From NCBI GenBank assembly GCA_023897205.1, contig JAHWDD010000010.1, positions 1,364,001 through 1,428,000 of the forward strand: a stretch of 64,000 nt of DNA. The letters run 5' to 3'. Made by a program: the position numbers and the translations under genes. Positions 55,236-64,000 of this stretch are shown piece after piece. Source of the DNA: Exophiala sp. HKRS030. Its lineage: Eukaryota > Ascomycota > Eurotiomycetes > Chaetothyriales > Herpotrichiellaceae. The notes under the pieces are model-generated. The model had not been told where the DNA came from and did not search any database. It worked only from the letters and a program-made list of their open reading frames with translations. Within the stretch, counting starts at the first letter, position 1. The number at the start of each line of letters is the position of its first letter.

Positions 55236-56804
55236 TCAACTCAAGTCGTAGAATCTAGTCAAGTCCGCAGTGAGCGCATCTTGCATCTAGAAAACAGTTA
55301 GCCTGGATCTCATCTGAGATAAAGTCGGTTTGAGGCTACATGAAAGAGGTTAGCGGCCTCAGCTGGCTCTTTCGAGGCGAAGCTAATGTATTGCAGAATC
55401 GGATCTTTCTCTAGAGCCGTCGACCCATCTTGAATCACACGTTTCAAGTTACTTGACGACATTGGGTCGATGAGATTGTGGTATATTTCGCGCCTCTTCT
55501 CGTCATAAATGTCGAGAATCTTGAGGCCAGCCCTACCTCCATGAATGCCTTGTAGGCAGTCTACAAGGCTTCCAACGTCAGCGATCCCTCCAGTCAGGCC
55601 GAGGCCGCCCCTATTAATATTCAGATTAGGAATCTTTTATGTATGAGGGTCAAGAACAGGCGAACTTACATTGGGTTGCATAGATGAGCCGCGTCGCCAG
55701 CAAGCAGTACTCTGCCCACTCGCATCCTTTCTACGCATCTTTGATGCATTACGAAAGGACTCCATCTCGACAATTCGTATTCCCCTGGTTTTGGGTTGCC
55801 GGGAAGGATGGTCTCAAATTTCGCAGCCAGCCTTCGCCGCAGTTCGGCTTCATTCATTCCAGCCGGCTCACCATAAGCAACTCGCCACAGGCCCTTTTTA
55901 TCTAGTCTGCAGGCCAAGGCCCAATGGTCAGGATGAATAATCCACTGCACGTCTGACCATCCATGCTTTTCGAAGCCATCGTACCGGATCTAGCTTGTTT
56001 GTTAGTACTGCGCAGAGTTTATGGGCATAGATGAACAAACATTCGTTGCTACGAGCTGAATATCCCACGTATGGCCAGGAAAGGAATCATTGAAGAGTGC
56101 TTTTCTGACCGAACTTCGAGCACCATCACAACCAACGGCAAAGTCGGCATGGAACGATTTCATATCACCATTGGATTCGGCTTGAATAGTCACCTTCGAC
56201 TCATCTTGATTCAAGCTGATGAATTTATGGCCCCAGTGAATGTTCACATTGTTTAGGACCTTCGCCTCGTCATTCAGTATCCCAGCTAGAAGGTGGACAG
56301 GTAGGATGACGGTTCGATCAGTGGCGCTAGGGTCGTTCGGTCCTTCTATGCCAGTGATCTGTCCAACACATTTAATTAGTGTTGAACTTGATAGAATAGG
56401 TTGAAAATATGGCTTCAGCTTCACTGGAATGCTAAAAACATAACATGTCCGGACGATCACCAAGATGGGTGATAGAGCAACTCACATAGCTCCCTCCAAG
56501 CTGTCTCCAGCACATTCCATTGGCTTGCATCCCAGCCGCGAGAACTTTGTCGATAACACCGGCACGTCTGAGGACGCTGGAGTTCAAGTCTCAGAACAAT
56601 ACATTCACTTTTAACCAGCAGCAAATAGTAAACAAACCTGACTGCTGGAGGTCCATAAGCAGCTCCTCTCGGGCGCGCATCGATCTCCAATGCGGCCTCC
56701 AGGACATCGACCTCGACTCCGCACCTCCCGAGCATCAAAGCAGTTAACAAGCCCACAGGACCCGCGCCAACGATTACAACTCTCGTCAATGCTTTTCTCG
56801 CCAT
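55236..56804 (-). CDS. FAD-dependent aromatic-ring monooxygenase, second copy
   Basis: Six exons, complement of join(55236..55286, 55340..55610, 55670..55989, 56041..56358, 56486..56576, 56638..56804), give 405 residues, in phase throughout. The FAD Rossmann motif is [17 protein letters not shown], the DG motif is [14 protein letters not shown] and the GD motif is [21 protein letters not shown], the last completed across intron 4. The protein belongs to the class A (FAD_binding_3) flavin monooxygenases but is only distantly similar to the one at 31.9 kb. Introns 1 and 3 use GTTTGT donors. The last exon (17 codons, [16 protein letters not shown]) rests on a weak GTAGCC donor. Reading through instead would add only ten residues before a stop. 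Divergent from a Zn-cluster factor, a likely regulator. Confidence 0.88.
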
Positions 56805-57395
56805 TGTTGTTACTGTGTCAGAGCGCGATCTGTAGATTCAAGAAGGAATTGTTAGCAAGTAAAAGCTCAAAACATTAGCTGCATATGTAGGCAACTGAAT
56901 CAGTCCCTGACGCTGCCTAGCTATTGCTCCGCAGGCCGGGATAACGGGTTTGCTAGAGTGTGTGATGGCGCCGCGTAAAAGTCCAACGCTCTGCCCCATC
57001 TCGTGATTGCCCGAGCCTACCTACGTTCAACTTCATCTGTATCTGATCTAGCCTCGATTGCGTTAACATTTTTCATCACACGAAACGTACGAGTGCTAAA
57101 AATCGAGCAATGCGGTCCGGCGATTTCGGGGTTTTCGGCACACCGAAACCCTAATTAGCTAGCCGGATTTCTTAGGGTTGCTCGTACTCGGAAAGTGAAA
57201 CCCTGGGTGGGATGCGGAGGATGGAGATCGATCACGAGCTGATGCCAAGAGCGGGATATCTGTGGGAGCCCCGAGCTCTCCGCAGACCACACTTCTCATG
57301 ATCTCTCTTGGACCATCAGGTCCCGTTATTGAGCGCAGAGAACACAGACAACTACGTAGCGAGGTTGACATCGACTTTTTCCCCCGTATAACGAT
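56805..57395. promoter_or_regulatory. divergent promoter region, flavin monooxygenase/Zn2Cys6 factor
   Basis: A 591-bp spacer. Around 57110-57170 there are clustered CGG/CCG triplets, including CGGTTTGC-, GTCCGGCGATTTCGG- and ACACCGAAACCC-like elements. This is the half-site type bound by Zn2Cys6 proteins, so autoregulation or control of the divergent enzyme is possible. Confidence 0.4.
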
Positions 57396-60239
57396 ATGGA
57401 CCTTTCAGCTGCTCCGAGTATAAGTCCCCCGGTCTACAAAGCCAAATATTCCCGAGCTTGCACATTCTGCAGGAAAAAGAAAGTAAGGTGTAAGCATTAC
57501 TTCGCCACTGGAATTCTTACATATCTGAAGCTGCACAGGTGAAGGAGGTTATCCGTGCAAACAATGCGCCGATCATGATGAAATATGTGCATTTACCGGG
57601 CGCCGACGGTTTGTGCGGAAACCACGGGCCGCCTATGAAACAGTCTCTGCACGTCTCGGTCGACTAGAGGGGTTGATCAATTTGACATCTGCACCACGCG
57701 AGGACTCTCACGCTGGTCAGGCTCCTAGCAGGGACAGAGATGAAGCTCTACTTTTCCAGGATGATTCTCCTTCAACACAGGCCCAGGTTTCCTCAGAGAA
57801 CGACGTGTCTGTGCTCGCGAACCCGGGAAGCGAGAAGGCATCCGCGCCCTTTTCACAACTGCCACAGTCTCATATTTCTTTGCAACGATACGAGCGCCAG
57901 ATGAATGCTTTCGCATCACCAAATTTCCAGAACGACCACTGGTATGTTGGACGAGATGTGAATGACACCCATTCCTCCGGCTTCGAGCCCTCTCTATCTG
58001 ATGCTATGCCGGCAACAATGACGACCGTGAATGCAAAGGTCCCTAGCACCATCGAAACTCAGACAGACTTAGCCGCCCCATTTCCAGAGGAACCGGGCTC
58101 ACAAGAAACTTCCAGCCTTATTGCAGACGAGATGGTGAGTTCTTACTAAATGATTATGAGGTACTTTCACTAACACCAACTCGAGTCCAACTGGGAATAT
58201 AATGGTACGTCATCATGACCGCTTCAAGTTGACTATTCGATCAAGGCATTAACAGCTTGCTCAAGGGCCAAGATGTATCATGTCTATCTGCTCGCAGCCT
58301 GCCATCAGTTGGGTGGAGAGCAAGGTCAAAATGCAAGGGGTCAGGGCGTCTATTCTTCGATTCACAGAAGACATCACACGAAGGATGAAAGTAGGACCGG
58401 AAAGCTTCCTGCAGTCAAGAACCCGGGCGCCTGAGCCAACGAAAGACATCGCTTGGCTGTATACCGATGGTGAGTGCTGACATAAAGACTCTCATAAGCA
58501 TAGATGCGCTAACTTGACCCTTTGACAGTATTTTTTGACAAGTGCTTTGAAGCTGACATCGGTATTGTCGACAGCAACTGGTTCAGAAGCAGATTGACCG
58601 AACATCTCTTGAACAACACGCGAGACTTGGAGGATCCTTCATGGTATGCACTCCGCTATACAGTGTTTGCATTTGGATGTCGAGTCTCCCTTGGCAAATC
58701 ACAGTCTTTCTCGAGGGCGGTAGAGGCCTCCGTAGCCTTATTCGAGAATGCTTTGTCTGTTCAGCCAGACATATTACAATGTCGCTCTTCGATAATCAGT
58801 GTAAGGGCCTTATTATTGATGGTAACTTACTCTGGAGGCCCAGGTCAGATTACGAGATATCTAACCCATGGTCAGGCGTGCTTTAGTGAAGGGATTGGCG
58901 CCCCTCACCTTGAATACATGTTGGCATCGAATGCGGTGAGATTAGCGATATCAAAAGGTCTTCATCGCCAGCCTTCATCTACTTGGAATTGGCCACAGCA
59001 AGAGATACGCAAACGGAGCAAGCTGTTCTGGACTCTCTATGCACTTGACAGACAGATCGCCTCTCGATCTGGACGTCCACCAGTAAAGTTCCAGTATTTT
59101 AAAAGTGTGGATGGCTCGCTCATGCTGACTATGATTACAGGCCATTGACGACGACGAAATCAGCTGCGATGTGCCCAACACGTTATTACTTAACGACGTT
59201 GGAAGTGACACACTTTTCACGATATGCATCAAGCTCAGTCAAATTCAATCTCGTGCATATAAACATCTTTCCAGTGCTCGAGCCCTTCGCCAATCTACCG
59301 AAGACCTAATCAAAGCAGTGGCTGAGCTGCATGAAGAGGTTGTCTTGTTTAAGCAATCCATCAACCATATCATCTCACTTGACGAACAATTAGATGAGAT
59401 GTCGATGCCACGGACCATGACCATGTTCTCACTAATCATGATTTACTTTCTATACTATAGTGTTTTGTTTGACATTCACAGCCCGTTGGTGCTTCCCTGG
59501 TTCGACTTTGCCAGATCAAAACGGCCCGATGCTTTCCATTCTCAGGTCCAGGATTCGTGTGCCATTGTCTCCAGAACAGCGCGGGCGGCTATACTGGCCT
59601 GCAGATTTGTTCAGCTTGGCGCAAACACTCCAGTCCTGTAAGCTTCTCGCTCGCCCCCATGAACTTGCAGGACCGCGTTACTGAACGACTTGGAACAGAT
59701 TCGCCATGTATATACCCCATCGAGCGCTTATACTGCTCTTCACGCATATTTTGAATAACCCAGCTGCTGAAACAGCTCAGTCAGATCTTGTTTTGATGGA
59801 AATTGCCTCTGGCTTCAACTCCCGACTTGAATTTGCTACAGAAGGCTCTTTTTCGTTTCCATTCGCTAAAGAATGGGTAATGTTCGCGTCTGCAGCCGTG
59901 AGTCGAGCAAGATCGGCAAGGGTTGTACATCCCCAAGCCATCGAGCCGAAGACTTCAGGAGTCCTAGGAACAGACATCGATACTGACACAAATAATTCTG
60001 CCTTGAATGAAGAGGAGTGTCTCCAAGAAGTAAGTCTACTCTTTATCTACCCCATTTTCCTCGTTTAGCTGTTTTGGGTTAAGAATTTCAGCTGTCCAGC
60101 TCCATTACCTTTGCTAACGACGTCTTTGCAGTTGTTCGACCCGGAATTTGAGGTCGATATGGAATTATGGAGTACTCTGGTGCCCGTGACCACCTCAGAG
60201 CCCTTTAATCTGAGCCCCTTCACCAGCTTGACTCAATAA
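57396..60239 (+). CDS. Zn2Cys6 transcription factor with Fungal_trans domain
   Basis: Nine exons, join(57396..57489, 57539..58134, 58186..58204, 58266..58469, 58529..58821, 58876..59082, 59141..59637, 59699..60029, 60132..60239), give 782 residues. Intron 1 splits the third cluster cysteine (T|GT); the full cluster is CTFCRKKKVRCEGGYPCKQC plus the sixth Cys (2-6-5-2-6). A 19-nt exon (SNWEYN) is needed to recover WEYNGPRCIMSICSQPAISWV, a pattern known from this factor family. A 54-nt in-frame intron (58822-58875) is removed because ALLLM then joins ACFSEGIGAPHLEYMLASNAVRLA. The central domain is the Fungal_trans regulatory domain, with KLFWTLYALDRQIASRSGRPP. It is nuclear and probably controls neighbouring catabolic genes. 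Confidence 0.9.
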
Positions 60240-61112
60240 GTGCAGAAGGAGCTTGCCTTCATGGCACTCCCCCTCGGATACTGTTGGATCTGGTGTGGAG
60301 TGATAATTAGTTCTTATGCATCGAGGCACCGCGAAAGAAGTCCCAGTGGCTTGGAGGACGCCATGCGGTAGTTGTAACGAGTGTCTCAAGATAAGATTGA
60401 TGCAGCGAATATTCCTTGTTATGGCCTCAAACCCTCCATTCCACGTACCAGTTCTCATATAAGTCACACATATAGTATTAAAGGCTCACAGTGGCTGGTA
60501 TTCGATTGGAGGGTAGCAATATTGCCAAAGGAATCAGGAATTCAGGCCAAAAGACGACTACCAAAACTGAGGAAAAGGTTACGCCACCACTTTGATACAC
60601 ACTTGTCGTGTTCGTCGTCGGTATATTCAGGGCCTCCTCTCAGACCAAACCTCAAACTTTACGAACAGTCACGTGTTAGCAGTCAGAAACTACAATCAAG
60701 TTCTGAGGCACTAATATTCGCAAGGGGCACCCCATGACCCCACGATCAATGGGTAAGATATTCGAATTCTGTCCAATAGCAAAGCAAGCTTCGTTTGGAT
60801 CCTATCTTGGCTGTACTAATAGCGGTCGGTTTGACTGGATGCTAAACGACAGGAGATTACGTAGTTAGCTGTGTTTTACAGGTACCTTGTTCCGTCTTGC
60901 CGCGTTCATCTTTAGTCAGTGGAGAAAGGCACTCTCCGCTACCTATATGACTTGCTCAACCAGGAAATTTTGATTGCTATGAGGCATTTATTCTGTTAGT
61001 CGCTCAACGCAACTTGTACCTCGGCTCCCTCTTGAAGTCATGTTAACAATAACTATAGTAATGGCAGTTGGCAAGACACTGTATCTCAAATATAGTAGCT
61101 CTGGCAAAGACA
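60240..61112. other. intergenic, no supported gene
   Basis: AT-rich spacer between two plus-strand genes, with only short frames. An in-frame TTG at 61068 extends the next gene upstream, but the first ATG in frame is 61113. Confidence 0.45.
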
Positions 61113-62627
61113 ATGGCTGCAAACCGACGGAGTAGTAGTCCATTGAAGTTTGACAAGAACAGCAGTGTATTTGGACACAATTCTACAAGCAAGGATACAG
61201 CTTTTGTGGGAGAAGAAGGAGCTCTAACTCGCATGAATACCACAGCATATTACCATCGTACAATCGAGCAGCGAGAAGCGAAGACATTCCAGCACACCAC
61301 CCATGACAGTGATCTGTATCCTCGACAATCGTATCGAAAGAGCTATGAGAACTTGCACGTGTTTCTGATTTCTCTTCTTGTCTTTGTGGAAGCGAACTCT
61401 ACCGCACTCGAAAGGGCAAACAGTCATACGAGTGATGACGCCGAGGTTGCTGTCGGTATCAGTGGTGACAATTATGCCGATGATGAAGGACAAGATCAGC
61501 CAACCCGGCTCCGACTGCGCCTTCTTCTATTCATGGCTGTTAGCCAATCTTTTCTCATGCCGCTACTGTTTTTTCTCTACGGCCGATTCGACCAGCAAGG
61601 AGCTTCGCAACTGGGGACCCTTCACCGTCAGCAGCAAGTACGTTCCCGATTACGACTTTTGTGTCGAAGACTTCTTCCTGCCATAATCTGCCAGCTCTTA
61701 CTTCAGTGGCTGCAAGTTGCTGGCAGAGGATCATCGAGTCACGGTGCACCAGTTTACCAACCGCCGATAGCTTGCAGTCCGATAGTCTTGTTCCCACTGC
61801 TTCTCTCAGCGTTTGAACTCACAGTCTCAACTGTTGTTGAAATGCTCGGTCCGGCAAGAGCGGCTGTTTTCCTTGAACAGTTGCAGAGCGAGCAAGGACG
61901 AGTCGTCCATGTGTACTGGATGGTACTGGTCCAGATGGACATTGCCGTTGGCGCATTATTCCCGGTAAACATTCTCTCGGTGTCACCATTTCGATTGACA
62001 GACATTCCACAATACTTTCTCGCCTATATCTGGGGTCAACTCTCCCATGTGACCGGGAAAGTTCACATTCTAGCTGTCGTTCCGCCCATTACTATGCCAG
62101 CTGCCTGTCTAGCACTTTTAGTCTTCTTCAGCAACGTCGCCCTCCTAGATCTTCTTGTGATGGCCATTCCTGGACTTTCAAAGCACGCTGTGTTGACTTC
62201 AAGTATTTGCACCGCATTTACTAGATTGGGAGGCGGATTCAGTCAATATGCCATCATGTACAGGTTTTGGAAGCAACTCAGCTTCGCTAGTATTGGCCCT
62301 GCGTTTTTAGAAACTTTTGGTCAGACTGCCAGTCAAGATTGCTGGGTCACTATTCCTGGCATTGGAAGAAGACAGCTGAAGCGATACGCATTCATCACCT
62401 TGCTGGTATACCTTCCGGTTATCAGAGTTCTTCAGATTGGTGTCGACACGATGTACGGAAAAGTTGCAGAGACAACTGGAGTATTTCAAATCCCTGGATT
62501 TCGAGAAGGCCTGATTGTCTCTGGTGTCTTGTATGCATGCCGAGGTATTTTTGCTACTCTCACCACGTGGACAGTAAGTTTCTTGGTTGTGGAGTACATA
62601 CCATTCGCAAGGAGGGTTCTCTTGTGA
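61113..62627 (+). CDS. divergent acyltransferase-3-like membrane protein
   Basis: Intronless, 504 residues. About 90 hydrophilic residues precede roughly ten hydrophobic helices. The layout matches the fungal OatA-like acyltransferase-3 group. YENLHVFLISLLVFVEANS corresponds to the first helix (usually YLDNLRTFLT..VVFHH). FLMPLLFFLYGRF corresponds to MPLFFFLSG, IPQYFLAYIWGQLS to FPQYxLAYxxG, and the final TTWTVSFLVVEYIPFARRVLL to the last helix. The histidine of helix 1 that the family needs for catalysis is absent here (VFVEAN). The segment at about residues 175-215 is Arg/Gln-rich and reads poorly as a helix. Either it is a non-enzymatic or decaying member, or a frameshift affects the middle. 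Family assignment is from pattern memory, so moderate. Confidence 0.55.
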   Translation: MAANRRSSSPLKFDKNSSVFGHNSTSKDTAFVGEEGALTRMNTTAYYHRTIEQREAKTFQHTTHDSDLYPRQSYRKSYENLHVFLISLLVFVEANSTALERANSHTSDDAEVAVGISGDNYADDEGQDQPTRLRLRLLLFMAVSQSFLMPLLFFLYGRFDQQGASQLGTLHRQQQVRSRLRLLCRRLLPAIICQLLLQWLQVAGRGSSSHGAPVYQPPIACSPIVLFPLLLSAFELTVSTVVEMLGPARAAVFLEQLQSEQGRVVHVYWMVLVQMDIAVGALFPVNILSVSPFRLTDIPQYFLAYIWGQLSHVTGKVHILAVVPPITMPAACLALLVFFSNVALLDLLVMAIPGLSKHAVLTSSICTAFTRLGGGFSQYAIMYRFWKQLSFASIGPAFLETFGQTASQDCWVTIPGIGRRQLKRYAFITLLVYLPVIRVLQIGVDTMYGKVAETTGVFQIPGFREGLIVSGVLYACRGIFATLTTWTVSFLVVEYIPFARRVLL

Positions 62628-64000
62628 GAGTTTTGTAAATATTGTTTCCCCATTTGTTGTGTTCAAACAGTGCTCCGAAGAGGTGATTCCTGCGCCAATA
62701 CCAAATAATAGCATCACGGCATTGTCAACAGCCAGTTAAAAAGGTTGGCGATGATATTACCATGGCCTAAATAGTATATTCATTTAATCTGAATCCGTGT
62801 CCGTACTTGCATCTGCTAATATACTGACTTCTGGCCAGCTCATCCGCTATATGCTTCCCAGCTCATACCGATAATACCAAAAGCTGTAAAGAGTTTTCCC
62901 TTCAGGGTCTAGTGAGGATAAAAACCTGGTAACTTCGTGATTTGAGTTTATATATCAACCTTGCGTGGTTCATCCCGGCCTCAATTGACATTAATTCGTT
63001 TACACGATGCTTGTTACATGCACGCGAGCACTCTGTATTCTCTTGTGTGACACAAAAGTGCCACAGATCATCAAATTACAGAAAGAATTGCCTGCTAAAT
63101 CGTCCTCAGAATAAAACAGGTTCTACGAATATGGGGGGTAAAGATCTGATCCATCGACAAGGAAGGTATTCAAGGCTAGTGCCATCAGATCGGCCTCAGC
63201 TAGGTGTAGCGAGAATATGGGGACAGACACGTCGTGGTAATGATTCAGGTTATTCCCTGCCCAGAAATCATGTTGCCAGCTGACTTGTTTTGGGACTATT
63301 GGAGAGTTAATAATGCTGAGTCAACGTGGACGGCGGGTTTTGGGAGGCGTCGGTAATATTCCTGAATCTCGTATTACGTCCTAGTTGTGGGACGCCTACA
63401 TCATAGTCATCAAGATTTTGCAGCAGGTCCGCCAGCATCGTCACAAGCAACTGCCGCTGGATCAGCCCCAACCAAGCGTCCAAAGAGTGGCTGACGGTAG
63501 GTCCGGTCGTAGCAAGGGTTATTCTCTTTGTATGATCTTCGAAAGCGATACCGCGCTTGCTACAGATTGCAGGGAGTGCGGGACGACGTCAATACGCCAT
63601 CCTACATTAGATGCAAGCTTGAGGGAACAAATTACGGTCGCATCGAATGTGAGGAATGACAGCAAGTAGAGCTTGTAGTATTGCACATCAGATGTGTGAA
63701 ATACAGGCGCCTGTGAGTCCCAAATTGCGAGACAGACCCCCAAGCACGTTCTCGATTCTTCACAGTCTGGAGGATGTATGGCCGCTGGAGGCTGCACAGT
63801 TCGCGTTGTGCAGAAAGATACGGGCACTCGGCATTCCATGATCGAACGGGGTTGTCTAATTGGTGCGTAGCGGGCAGTTTCCTCTGGAAATGTGTGCCAA
63901 ATTGACGTAGATCTTCCAGTTTGTCTTGGTCCTAGGCCCTGAGATATCGGCCTGCGGCATGTAGTGAGAGAATTTTAGGTATTCGAATGACAAGGCGGTG
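62628..64000. other. right edge, no supported gene
   Basis: Frames of about 60-113 codons occur on both strands (for example 62942-63283 and 63385-63669 on plus, 63519-63839 on minus), all overlapping and without a domain. The plus-strand frame ending at 63669 is mildly protein-like near CRECGTTSIRHP but is not enough to call. Confidence 0.4.

Noticed and set aside
28621..60239. A classical secondary-metabolite cluster
   Set aside because: No PKS, NRPS, terpene synthase, DMATS or other backbone enzyme could be found on either strand in the window.
61378..61686. Alternative frame with protein-like string (ELRNWGPFTVSSKYVPDYDF) suggesting a frameshift in the last membrane gene
   Set aside because: The 504-codon frame is open throughout and its flanks on both sides fit acyltransferase-3 helices. 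The alternative frame ends in stops on both sides. I keep a doubt in the feature entry.
63385..63839. Overlapping frames of about 100 codons at the right edge
   Set aside because: Both strands are open over the same bases with no domain, typical of chance frames.
1..64000. Transfer RNA genes, rRNA and transposases
   Set aside because: I saw no cloverleaf-like box A/box B pair, rRNA segment, transposase or reverse-transcriptase motif, although reading by eye could miss a tRNA.

Overview
The window is nuclear DNA of a filamentous ascomycete (Pezizomycotina). The evidence is the short GT..AG introns of about 50-130 nt, the branch points of the form CTAAC/TACTAAC, monocistronic genes on both strands, and families largely restricted to these fungi: Zn2Cys6 factors, a Ppo fatty-acid oxygenase, TRI12-like MFS pumps and Fur-type NCS1 permeases. 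The mixture of aromatic-type oxygenases and transporters would fit black yeasts and allies (Chaetothyriales/Eurotiomycetes), but that placement is inference. I reconstructed 23 protein-coding genes, most with exon boundaries checked for reading phase.

Region A (0.5-5.9 kb) looks like surface-glycan decoration: an OCH1-type glycosyltransferase, a membrane acyltransferase-3 protein and a type II membrane protein with a possible beta-propeller. Region B (6.2-20.2 kb) holds a TRI12-like MFS pump divergent from a P450, a DUF2235 (Tle1-like) hydrolase divergent from a 1163-residue Ppo dioxygenase-P450 fusion, and a 2-oxoglutarate/Fe(II) oxygenase convergent with the Ppo gene. A lipase-like protein and three oxygenases side by side suggest an oxylipin locus. 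Region C (21-25.8 kb) has a secreted histidine acid phosphatase and an NCS1 nucleobase/vitamin permease, followed by a 2.85-kb stretch with no confident gene.

Region D (28.6-60.2 kb) is the most interesting part. It has a CYP504-like P450 (the phenylacetate hydroxylase family), a SnoaL/NTF2-like protein, two flavin monooxygenases, two closely related MFS transporters, a CocE/NonD hydrolase, a VOC (extradiol-dioxygenase-like) protein, an AMP-forming acyl-CoA ligase, an SDR, an HSL-type esterase, a type IIC-like P-type ATPase and two large Zn-cluster regulators. I found no PKS, NRPS or terpene synthase in the window, so a catabolic or tailoring cluster for an aromatic or ester substrate is the best reading. 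The acyl-CoA ligase is interrupted by one in-frame TAA just before the domain carrying its catalytic lysine. Region E (61.1-62.6 kb) is a divergent acyltransferase-3-like membrane protein that seems to lack the family's active-site histidine; the last 1.4 kb holds no gene I can support.

A 9-bp motif, TACGGAGTA or its complement, occurs at least nine times, always between genes and only in the left 27.4 kb. I found no tRNA, rRNA, CRISPR array or intact transposon.
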